Below, piece after piece: positions 32,407 to 39,562 of a DNA stretch of 64,000 bases (positions are counted from its first letter, which is position 1; every line of letters starts with the position of its first letter). The position numbers were made by a program, and so were the translations under genes. This DNA comes from Streptomyces griseus subsp. griseus (GTDB lineage: Bacteria > Actinomycetota > Actinomycetes > Streptomycetales > Streptomycetaceae). The stretch spans positions 248,001 through 312,000 of the forward strand of contig NZ_JOJE01000005.1 of NCBI RefSeq assembly GCF_000720255.1. Reading direction: 5' to 3'. Under the pieces are notes generated by a model. That model saw nothing but the letters and a program-made list of their open reading frames with translations, was not told the origin of the DNA and did no database searches.

Positions 32407-33350
32407 ACGAGGTCCACCCTGTCGTCGGGGACGATGCGCCGCTGGAGCCAGGTCACCGCCAGGATGATCAGCAGCAGGACCACGGCGGCCGCCGACGCGA
32501 GGCCCGTCTTGTTGAACTGGAAGGCCAGCTTCACGGTCTGGATCACGAAGGTCTCGGTGCCGGTCGCCCCGCCGGTCATGATGTACGGGATCTCGAAGGC
32601 GGACAGCGAGCCGGAGACGGAGAGGATCACCGTCAGGGTCAGGACCGGTTTGATGCCGGGCGCGATGATGTGGCGGAACTGGTGCCAGCGGTTGGCGCCG
32701 TCCAGTTCGGCCGCCTCGTAGACCTCCCCGGGGATGGACTGGATCGCGCCGAGGAACAGGACGAAGTTCATGCCCATGTAGCGCCAGACGGAGACGCTCG
32801 CGAGGGAGACGTTCGCGGAGACCGGGGTGCCCAGCCAGGCGTGGTCCGTGTGGTAGCCGAACAGGCCGAGCACCGTGTCGAAGGTGCCGCCGTCCTGGAA
32901 GAAGTAGAGGAAGACGAAGGCGATCGCGACGCTGTTGATCAGCGACGGGAAGAAGAGCACGCCCTTGAAGAAGTTCCGGAAGCGGACGTTGAAACTGAGG
33001 ATCGTCGCGAAGTAGAGGGCGGCGGCGATCTGGACGGCGGAGGCGGCCAGGTAGTAACCGCTGACGAAGAAGACCTGGAAGAGGTCTTCCCTGGTGAAGA
33101 TCTCCTCGTAGTTCTCGCCGCCGGTGTAGTGCAGTTCGGGGCTCACGCCGTCCCAGTCGGTGAAGCTGTACGCGACCATGTTGGCGATCGGCGCGTAGGT
33201 GAAGGTGATCAGGAGGGCGAGCGGGGCGAGCAGGAACAGCCAGGGGGTGAGCAGACGCCACACGCGGGCGCCGCGCGGGGCCGGTGCGGGGGCGGCGACC
33301 TTCGTGGCCGGGGTGGCCCCGAGGGTCGCCTTCTCGGTGGTGTCCGTCAT
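32403..33350 (-). CDS. CUT1 sugar ABC transporter permease (MalF-like)
   Basis: Partner permease, 315 residues, starting at the ATG at 33350 that overlaps the binding protein stop (ATGA). A charged and Ala/Pro-rich N-terminal tail of about 28 residues precedes the first membrane segment (LTPWLFLLAPLALLITFTYA). Six hydrophobic segments and the EAA loop YEAAELDGANRWHQFRHII are visible. Longer upstream reading in the same frame runs through the binding protein gene and is a shadow. Together with the MalG-like protein it forms the sugar channel. Confidence 0.93.
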   Translation of the reverse strand: MTDTTEKATLGATPATKVAAPAPAPRGARVWRLLTPWLFLLAPLALLITFTYAPIANMVAYSFTDWDGVSPELHYTGGENYEEIFTREDLFQVFFVSGYYLAASAVQIAAALYFATILSFNVRFRNFFKGVLFFPSLINSVAIAFVFLYFFQDGGTFDTVLGLFGYHTDHAWLGTPVSANVSLASVSVWRYMGMNFVLFLGAIQSIPGEVYEAAELDGANRWHQFRHIIAPGIKPVLTLTVILSVSGSLSAFEIPYIMTGGATGTETFVIQTVKLAFQFNKTGLASAAAVVLLLIILAVTWLQRRIVPDDRVDLV

Positions 33351-34663
33351 CAGTCGCCCACGGTCTTCTGCGTCTCGGTCCACTTGTTGCCGAGGCCGGC
33401 GAGGAAGTCGTCCAGGCTGCCCTTCTTGGCGCCGCGCGCGAGGTCGACGAGGTCCTGGCGGTACTCGGGCTTGTTGATGCCGACCTCGGACTCGTCGTCG
33501 ATCAGCTTGACCTTGGCGCCCGCCGAGTCGTCCAACTCGATCAGCTTCACGCCCTCCTCCTCGTACGGCTCGAGGACCTCCGGCATGGCGGCGTCCTTGA
33601 GCGGGGAGATGGCCAGGTTGTCCTTGTCGTAGCCGGACTTGTCGGTGAACCAGTCGATCCAGGCGCGGGCCGCCTCCTTGTGCTTGGAGTGGACGTTGAC
33701 GGCCTGGTTGTAGTCGGGGCCGATGGTCGAGCAGTACTTTCCGTCCGTCTGGGCCGGGAAGGGCATGAAGCCGATGTCGTCCGGGTTCACCCCGGCCTTC
33801 TTCGCGGCGTCCTGGAACTGGACGATCGCCCAGGTGCCGAGCCACTGCGTGGCGATCTCCCCCTTGGCCGTACGGGGCTTGGACTCCTCCCAGTTGCTGG
33901 TCGTGGGGTCCTTCTCGGCGAGGCCCTGCTTGACGATGTCGTAGAGCAGCGTGTCACCGACGCGCAGGTCGGAGCCCTTCGCCCACGGGTCGCCCTCGGC
34001 GATCTTCGTGGTGGCCTGCGGGTCGCAGTGGACGGAGCCGTTGACGAAGGTCCAGGAGGTCAGCGGCCACTGGGCTGCGAAGTTGGTGTAGTAGGGGATC
34101 GCGTCGGTCTTCGACTTGATCGCCTTGAGGCCGGCGAGGAACTCGGCCGGGGTGGTGGGCCACTTGGTGACCCCGGCCTCCTTCCAGACTCTCTTGTTGT
34201 AGACGAAGCCGGGCATGACGCCGACCGGGGTCTGCCCGTAGACCTTGCCGTCGACGGTGGTGAAGTCGGTGAAGCGGTACTTCTTGCTGCGCTCGGCCTG
34301 GGTGCCCAGGGAGGCGAAGAACTTCGGGTAGTCGCTCTTCTTGATGACGCCCGGGATCAGCAGGACGTCGCCGTAGTCCTCCGTGTTCATCCGGATCTTG
34401 ATCTCGGCCTCGTAGTTGGTGAGGGCCTGGAACTCGACCTTCACCTTGGGGTAGATCTTGTTGAACTCGGCGGCGTACTTCTTCATCGTGCCGTCCTGCA
34501 CGAGGTCGGTCCGCACGGTGAGGACCGTGATGTTTCCGCTCACCTTCGCCGGGTCGTCGGGCGCCTTGGCGTCCGCGCCCTTCGAGGTGCCTCCGGTACC
34601 GGTGCAGCCGGGGAGCAACAGGGCGGCTCCGACGGCCAGGGCGAGGACTGTACGGCGGTTCAT
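33350..34663 (-). CDS. Sugar-binding lipoprotein of a CUT1 ABC transporter
   Basis: Extracellular solute-binding protein of family 1, about 437 residues, tethered to the membrane: basic start (MNRRT), hydrophobic stretch, lipobox LLPGC with the lipidated cysteine near residue 20. The mature protein has typical binding-protein segments (ITVLTVRTDLVQDGTMKKYA, GVMPGFVYNKRVWKEAGV, QWLGTWAIVQFQDAAKKAG). The ATG at 34663 lies 9 bases after GGAG; an ATG at 34669 is only 3 bases from it and less likely. It is the first gene of the leftward operon and faces the beta-mannosidase gene across a 157-bp operator-rich gap. The ligand is inferred to be a beta-mannoside. Confidence 0.92.
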   Translation of the reverse strand: MNRRTVLALAVGAALLLPGCTGTGGTSKGADAKAPDDPAKVSGNITVLTVRTDLVQDGTMKKYAAEFNKIYPKVKVEFQALTNYEAEIKIRMNTEDYGDVLLIPGVIKKSDYPKFFASLGTQAERSKKYRFTDFTTVDGKVYGQTPVGVMPGFVYNKRVWKEAGVTKWPTTPAEFLAGLKAIKSKTDAIPYYTNFAAQWPLTSWTFVNGSVHCDPQATTKIAEGDPWAKGSDLRVGDTLLYDIVKQGLAEKDPTTSNWEESKPRTAKGEIATQWLGTWAIVQFQDAAKKAGVNPDDIGFMPFPAQTDGKYCSTIGPDYNQAVNVHSKHKEAARAWIDWFTDKSGYDKDNLAISPLKDAAMPEVLEPYEEEGVKLIELDDSAGAKVKLIDDESEVGINKPEYRQDLVDLARGAKKGSLDDFLAGLGNKWTETQKTVGD

Positions 34664-34727
34664 GTGCATCAGCTCCGTTCACGGGAGGGACGGACGAGCA
34701 CTTGCGGGATGGCTGATTCGGCACTCT

Positions 34728-34739
34728 GACAGCGCTTTC
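34728..34739. promoter_or_regulatory. LacI-type operator candidate (AGCGCT core)
   Basis: GACAGCGCTTTC is a near-perfect 12-bp palindrome around CG, matching the AGCGCT centre common in LacI-family operators. It lies between the binding protein and beta-mannosidase genes, near the leftward promoter. Confidence 0.45.
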
Positions 34740-34740
34740 C

Positions 34741-34810
34741 TCAACCGGTAAAGTCCGATTCCCGCCAACGATGCAGCGATGGCGCTGAATACTGCCCCTT
34801 GACCGGTTTA
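34741..34810. promoter_or_regulatory. Paired ACCGGT-centred palindromes in the mannoside promoter region
   Basis: TTTACCGGTTGA (minus strand, 34752-34741) and TTGACCGGTTTA (plus strand, 34799-34810) share the palindromic consensus TTKACCGGTTKA and flank the divergent promoter region. The second one ends immediately before the GGGAG ribosome site of the mannosidase gene. Probable operators for the LacI-family protein encoded at 37190. Confidence 0.5.
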
Positions 34811-34820
34811 GGGAGTGCGC

Positions 34821-37193
34821 ATGCTGGAGGCCACACCGCTCACCGAGGGATGGACCCTGCGGCACGGGCGGGACGCGCTCCCGGCCGTGGTGCCGGGCTG
34901 TGTGCACACCGATCTGCTGGCGGCGGGCGTGATCCCGGACCCCTTCCTCGACCGGAACGAGACCGACGTCGCCTGGGTGGGGCGGCGGGAGTGGACGTAC
35001 GAGACGGAGCTGCGGTCCGTGCCGAACGGGCACGAGCAGACCGATCTCGTCTTCGACGGGCTGGACACGGCGGCGGAGATCCTGCTCGACGGCCGGCTCC
35101 TGGGCCGGGTGCGGAACATGCACCGCTCCTACCGCTTCGACGTGACGGGGCTGAGCGGGCGGCTGTCGGTGCGGTTCGCCTCCGCGTACGCCGAGGCGGC
35201 GGCGGTCCGCGAGCGGCTGGGCGAGCGCCCGGCCGCCTACGCCGAGCCGTTCCAGTACATCCGCAAGATGGCCTGCTCGTTCGGCTGGGACTGGGGGCCC
35301 ACCCTGGTGACGGCGGGGATCTGGCGGCCGGTCCGTCTTGAGCACTGGTCGACGGCCCGGATCGCCCGGGTGCGCCCCCTCGTCACCGTGGAAGGCACCA
35401 CCGGGACCGTCGAGTTGCACGTCGACGTCGAACGCAGCCGCGTCGAGGCCGAACTCGCCGTCGAGGCCCGGGTCGCCGGGGTGCGGGCGCGCGCGGAGAT
35501 CGACCGCACACACGGGGTCGTACGTCTCGAAGTACCGGACGCGGCACTGTGGTGGCCGCGCGGATACGGAGAACAGCCGCTGTACGACGTCGAGTTGACG
35601 TTGGTGAACGGTGACGGTCCGCTCGACTCCTGGCGGCGGCGCGTCGGCTTCAGGACCGTGGGACTGGACACCTCGCCCGATGCGTACGGCACCGGCTTCA
35701 CCCTCGTCGTCAACGGCGAGCGGCTCTTCGCGCGGGGCGTCAACTGGATCCCGGACGACGTGTTCCCGTCCCGGATCAGCCGCGAGCGCTACCGGGAACG
35801 GCTGCGGCAGGCGACCGATGCCGGGGTGGACCTGGTGCGGGTCTGGGGCGGCGGGATCTACGAGAGCGAGGACTTCTACGACGCCTGCGACGAGCTTGGG
35901 CTGCTGGTCTGGCAGGACTTCCCGTTCGCGTGCGCGGCCTACCCGGAGGAACAGCCGCTGCGGGGCGAGGTGGAGGCGGAGGCCCGGGAGAACGTCGTAC
36001 GGCTGATGCCGCATCCGTCGCTGGTGCTGTGGAACGGCAACAACGAGAACCTGTGGGGCTTCCGGGACTGGGATTGGGAGGAAGGGCTCGGCTCGGACTC
36101 CTGGGGCGAGGGGTACTACCTGGGCGTACTGCCGCGGGTGGTGGCCGAGTCGGACCCGACGCGGCCGTACACGCCGGGCAGTCCCTGGTCGGGGTCCTGG
36201 GACCATCACCCGAACGACCCGGCCCACGGCACGCACCACTCCTGGGAGGTGTGGAACCGGGAGGACTACGCCGAGTACCGGGCGAACGTGCCGCGGTTCG
36301 TGGCGGAGTTCGGCTGGCAGGCGCCGCCCGCGTACTCCACCCTGCGGCGCGCCCTGCCGGGTGAGGAGCTCGCGGCGGACTCCCCCGGCATGCTGCACCA
36401 CCAGAAGGCCGAGGACGGCAACGGCAAGCTCCGACGGGGTCTGGAACGGCATTTCACGTTCCCCGAGGGGGACTTCGACCGCTGGCACTACCTGACGCAG
36501 GTCAACCAGGCCCGGGCGGTGGCCGCCGGGATCGAGCACTGGCGGTCGCACTGGCCGGTGTGCGCGGGCACGGTCGTCTGGCAGCTGAACGACTGCTGGC
36601 CGGTGACGTCCTGGGCGGCGATCGACGGTGAAGGACGTGAGAAGCCGCTGTACCACGAGCTGCGGCGGCTGTACGCGGACCGGTTGCTCACCGTCCAGTC
36701 CCGCGGCGGGGACCTGGTGCTGGCGGCCGTGAACCAGACGGGTGAGGAGTGGACGGGTGCGCTGGTCCTGCGCCGGATGTCCGTCGACGGTGAGGTGATC
36801 GGCCACGCGAGCACCGGCTTCACCGCGGGGCGACGGGCCGTGGCCGAGGTGCGCGTGCCCGGGGAGCTGGTGCCGGCCGGGCCGAAGGAGTTCCTGGTCG
36901 CCGACGCGGACCGCCTGCGGGCCCTGCACTTCCCGGCGCCGGACCGGGACATCCCCTACCCCCGGCCCGAGTTCGAGGTGACCGTGGCGCCCGGCGAGGT
37001 CACGGTGACGGCGCGGACCCTGGTACGGGATCTGCTGCTGCAGGCCGACCGGCTGGGCCCTGAGGCGCGGGCCGACCGGGGGCTGGTGACCCTGCTTCCC
37101 GGGGAGTGGGTGACCATCGGGGTCGGTGGCTGGAAGACTCCGGACGCGGCCGCCGCCCGTGCCGCCCTGTACTGCGTGGAGCCCACCGGATGA
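34821..37193 (+). CDS. Glycoside hydrolase family 2 beta-mannosidase
   Basis: Intracellular enzyme of 790 residues releasing mannose from beta-mannosides. Domains in order: GH2 sugar-binding jelly roll (1-170, with FDGLDTAAEILLDG), immunoglobulin-like domain (about 180-285), TIM barrel (about 290-560) and C-terminal beta-sandwich domains. Catalytic residues are acid/base E409 in WNGNNEN and nucleophile E496 in FVAEFGWQ. FGWDWGP at 154-160 is typical of beta-mannosidases among GH2 enzymes. No signal peptide is present. The ATG at 34821 follows GGGAG by 5 bases. It shares a divergent control region with the sugar transporter genes and is translationally coupled to the LacI-type repressor gene. 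Confidence 0.93.
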   Translation: MLEATPLTEGWTLRHGRDALPAVVPGCVHTDLLAAGVIPDPFLDRNETDVAWVGRREWTYETELRSVPNGHEQTDLVFDGLDTAAEILLDGRLLGRVRNMHRSYRFDVTGLSGRLSVRFASAYAEAAAVRERLGERPAAYAEPFQYIRKMACSFGWDWGPTLVTAGIWRPVRLEHWSTARIARVRPLVTVEGTTGTVELHVDVERSRVEAELAVEARVAGVRARAEIDRTHGVVRLEVPDAALWWPRGYGEQPLYDVELTLVNGDGPLDSWRRRVGFRTVGLDTSPDAYGTGFTLVVNGERLFARGVNWIPDDVFPSRISRERYRERLRQATDAGVDLVRVWGGGIYESEDFYDACDELGLLVWQDFPFACAAYPEEQPLRGEVEAEARENVVRLMPHPSLVLWNGNNENLWGFRDWDWEEGLGSDSWGEGYYLGVLPRVVAESDPTRPYTPGSPWSGSWDHHPNDPAHGTHHSWEVWNREDYAEYRANVPRFVAEFGWQAPPAYSTLRRALPGEELAADSPGMLHHQKAEDGNGKLRRGLERHFTFPEGDFDRWHYLTQVNQARAVAAGIEHWRSHWPVCAGTVVWQLNDCWPVTSWAAIDGEGREKPLYHELRRLYADRLLTVQSRGGDLVLAAVNQTGEEWTGALVLRRMSVDGEVIGHASTGFTAGRRAVAEVRVPGELVPAGPKEFLVADADRLRALHFPAPDRDIPYPRPEFEVTVAPGEVTVTARTLVRDLLLQADRLGPEARADRGLVTLLPGEWVTIGVGGWKTPDAAAARAALYCVEPTG

Positions 37194-38218
37194 CGACACC
37201 CCGCGTCACCATCAAGGACGTCGCCGCGCGCGCCGGCGTGTCCAAGGGTGCCGTGTCGCTCGCCTTCAACCACAAGCCGGGGCTGTCGCAGGCGACCCGG
37301 GAGCGGATCTTCGCGGCGGCGCGGGAGCTGGGCTGGTCGCCGAACCTGACGGCCCGGTCGCTGTCGAGCTCGCGGGTGGACGTGGTGGGGCTCGCGATCT
37401 GTCGGCCGGCCCGGATGCTGGGCCTGGAGCCGTTCTACATGGAGTTCGTCTCGGGCGTGGAGAGCGTGCTGACCGAGCACTCCTGCTCGCTGCTGCTGCG
37501 GCTGGTGCGGAACCTGGAGGAAGAGATCGGGCTGCAGGAGTCGTGGTGGCGGGGGCGGCAGGTCGGCGGCTCGATACTCGTGGACTTCCGCGCGGACGAT
37601 CCGCGGGTGGCGGCCGTGGAGCGGCTGGGGATGCCCGTGGTCGCCGTGGGGCATCCGTCGCTGACCGGCGGGCTGACCTCGGTGTGGACGGACGACGCCA
37701 CGGCCGTGCGGGAGGCCGTGCGCTATCTGGCGGCGCTCGGGCACCGCAGGATCGCGCGGGTGGGCGGCGCGGCGGGGCTCGGGCACACGGTGATGCGGAC
37801 CGCCGCGTTCGACGGGGCGGCTCGTTCGGTGGGGCTGGCGGGGGCCTGGCAGGTCGCCACGGACTACTCCGGGGAGGCCGGTGCCCGGGCCACCCGGTCG
37901 CTGCTCGCGACCGCACCGCCGGACCGGCCCACGGCGATCGTCTACGACAACGACATCATGGCGGTGGCCGGTCTCGCGGTGGCCGCGGAGATGGGCCTGA
38001 AGGTCCCGGACGACGTCTCCCTGCTGGCCTGGGACGACTCGCAGCTGTGCCGCATCACCCATCCGCCTCTGTCCGCCATGAGCCATGACGTGCACGGCTT
38101 CGGGGCGGAGGCCGCGCGGACGCTGTTCGGGGTGATCATGAGAAAGGGACCGGGGTCGCATCCGGTGCCCACGCCCGTGCTGACTCCGCGGGGGTCCACG
38201 GCTCCGCCATCGGTGTGA
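37190..38218 (+). CDS. LacI-family transcriptional regulator of the mannoside locus
   Basis: Repressor of 342 residues: N-terminal helix-turn-helix VTIKDVAARAGVSKGAVSLA with hinge helix LTARSLSSSRVDVVGL, then a periplasmic-binding-like sensor domain (HYD-type ligand residues in SILVDFRADDPRV, IVYDNDIMAVAGLAVAAEMG, VSLLAWDDSQLCRITHP). The ATG at 37190 overlaps the mannosidase stop (ATGA), so it is made together with the enzyme. The obvious regulatory target is the divergent control region at 34664-34820, with a mannoside or mannose as inducer; this is inference from position. Confidence 0.92.
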   Translation: MTTPRVTIKDVAARAGVSKGAVSLAFNHKPGLSQATRERIFAAARELGWSPNLTARSLSSSRVDVVGLAICRPARMLGLEPFYMEFVSGVESVLTEHSCSLLLRLVRNLEEEIGLQESWWRGRQVGGSILVDFRADDPRVAAVERLGMPVVAVGHPSLTGGLTSVWTDDATAVREAVRYLAALGHRRIARVGGAAGLGHTVMRTAAFDGAARSVGLAGAWQVATDYSGEAGARATRSLLATAPPDRPTAIVYDNDIMAVAGLAVAAEMGLKVPDDVSLLAWDDSQLCRITHPPLSAMSHDVHGFGAEAARTLFGVIMRKGPGSHPVPTPVLTPRGSTAPPSV

Positions 38219-38249
38219 CGTTCGCCGCTGTACGGGGCAGGACTGGGCA

Positions 38250-38293
38250 GCTACGTTACCCATAAGTAGCATGGGTCCTGAGCGCGCGCTCAG
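38250..38293 (+). promoter_or_regulatory. Palindromes upstream of the beta-oxidation operon
   Basis: GCTAC (38250-38254) and GTAGC (38266-38270) form an inverted repeat with an 11-base centre overlapping a CATAAGT -10-like sequence. A perfect 16-bp palindrome CTGAGCGCGCGCTCAG follows at 38278-38293, in the probable leader. Together they suggest regulation of the thiolase operon, perhaps by a TetR-type lipid sensor; the regulator is not in this window. Confidence 0.45.
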
Positions 38294-38341
38294 CGCATCG
38301 CAGCAGCAGTGCAGATTCCCGCACCCTGGAGGAGAGCCATC

Positions 38342-39562
38342 GTGCCTCGTACCGTCAGGGACGTCGTCTTCGTCGACGGCGTCCGCACCCCGTTCGGCAA
38401 GGCGGGCCCGAAGGGCATCTACCACGAGACCCGTGCCGACGACCTCGTCGTGAAGGCGATCCGGGAGCTGCTGCGCCGCAACCCCGGTCTCGACCCGGCG
38501 AAGATCGACGAGGTCGCCATCGCCGCGACCACGCAGATCGGTGACCAGGGCCTGACCATCGGCCGCACGGCCGGGATCCTGGCCGGTCTCCCCCAGTCGG
38601 TCCCCGGCTACTCCATCGACCGCATGTGCGCCGGTGCCCTGACCGCCGTCACCACGGTCGCCGGCTCCGTCGCCTTCGGCGCCTACGACATCGCCGTCGC
38701 CGGCGGTGTCGAGCACATGGGCCGCCACCCGATGGGCGAGGGCGTCGACCCCAACCCGCGGTTCGTCAGCGAGAAGCTGGTCGACGAGTCGGCCCTGTTC
38801 ATGGGCATGACCGCGGAGAACCTGCACGACCGCTACCCGCACATCACCAAGCTGCGCGCCGACGAATACGCCGTGCGCTCGCAGGAGAAGGCCGCCAAGG
38901 CGTACGCCAACGGCAAGATCCAGGCCGACCTGGTGCCGATCTCCGTGCGCCGCACCAACCCGGAGGCCGGTGAGACGGGCTGGGGCCTGGTCACCGCCGA
39001 CGAGCCGATGCGCCCGGGCACCACGCTGGAGAACCTCTCCGGCCTGAAGACCCCGTTCCGCGTCCACGGCCGGGTCACCGCCGGCAACGCGGCCGGTCTG
39101 AACGACGGCGCCACCGCCTCGCTCATCGCCTCCGAGGACTTCGCGCGGGAGCACGGCCTCCCCGTCAAGATGCGCCTGGTCTCCTACTCCTTCGCGGGTG
39201 TCGAGCCGGAGGTCATGGGCTACGGCCCGATCCCGGCGACGGAGAAGGCGCTCGCCCAGGCGGGCCTGTCCATCTCCGACATCGGCCTGTTCGAGATCAA
39301 CGAGGCCTTCGCCGTCCAGGTCCTCGCCTTCCTGGACCACTACGGCATCGCCGACGACGACGAGCGCGTCAACCAGTACGGCGGCGCCATCGCCTTCGGC
39401 CACCCGCTGGCCTCCTCCGGCGTCCGCCTGATGACGCAGCTGGCCCGCCAGTTCGAGGAGCAGCCGCACGTCCGCTACGGCCTGACCACCATGTGCGTCG
39501 GCTTCGGCATGGGCGCGACGGTCATCTGGGAGAACCCGCACTTCGACGGAGGCAACAAGTGA
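38342..39562 (+). CDS. fadA: Acetyl-CoA C-acyltransferase (thiolase, fadA-type)
   Basis: Thiolase of fatty acid beta-oxidation, 406 residues, splitting 3-ketoacyl-CoA with CoA. The acyl-accepting cysteine is in SIDRMCAGALTAV, the second cysteine in TTMCVGFGMGA, and the catalytic histidine in AIAFGHPLASSG. GINEAFAVQVL-type FEINEAFAVQVLAF is also conserved. The GTG at 38342 follows a GGAGG site; an earlier in-frame codon at 38309 is not supported. It is translationally coupled (GTGA) to the multifunctional partner gene, the usual FadA-FadB arrangement. Confidence 0.95.
   Translation: MPRTVRDVVFVDGVRTPFGKAGPKGIYHETRADDLVVKAIRELLRRNPGLDPAKIDEVAIAATTQIGDQGLTIGRTAGILAGLPQSVPGYSIDRMCAGALTAVTTVAGSVAFGAYDIAVAGGVEHMGRHPMGEGVDPNPRFVSEKLVDESALFMGMTAENLHDRYPHITKLRADEYAVRSQEKAAKAYANGKIQADLVPISVRRTNPEAGETGWGLVTADEPMRPGTTLENLSGLKTPFRVHGRVTAGNAAGLNDGATASLIASEDFAREHGLPVKMRLVSYSFAGVEPEVMGYGPIPATEKALAQAGLSISDIGLFEINEAFAVQVLAFLDHYGIADDDERVNQYGGAIAFGHPLASSGVRLMTQLARQFEEQPHVRYGLTTMCVGFGMGATVIWENPHFDGGNK

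Noticed and set aside
33954..37199. Antisense open frame of 1,081 codons opposite the binding protein and beta-mannosidase genes
   Set aside because: It is a mirror of high GC at third positions in the real genes; the composition (His, Arg, Pro, Asp and Gln rich) matches no family, and the opposite strand encodes clear GH2 and lipoprotein sequences.
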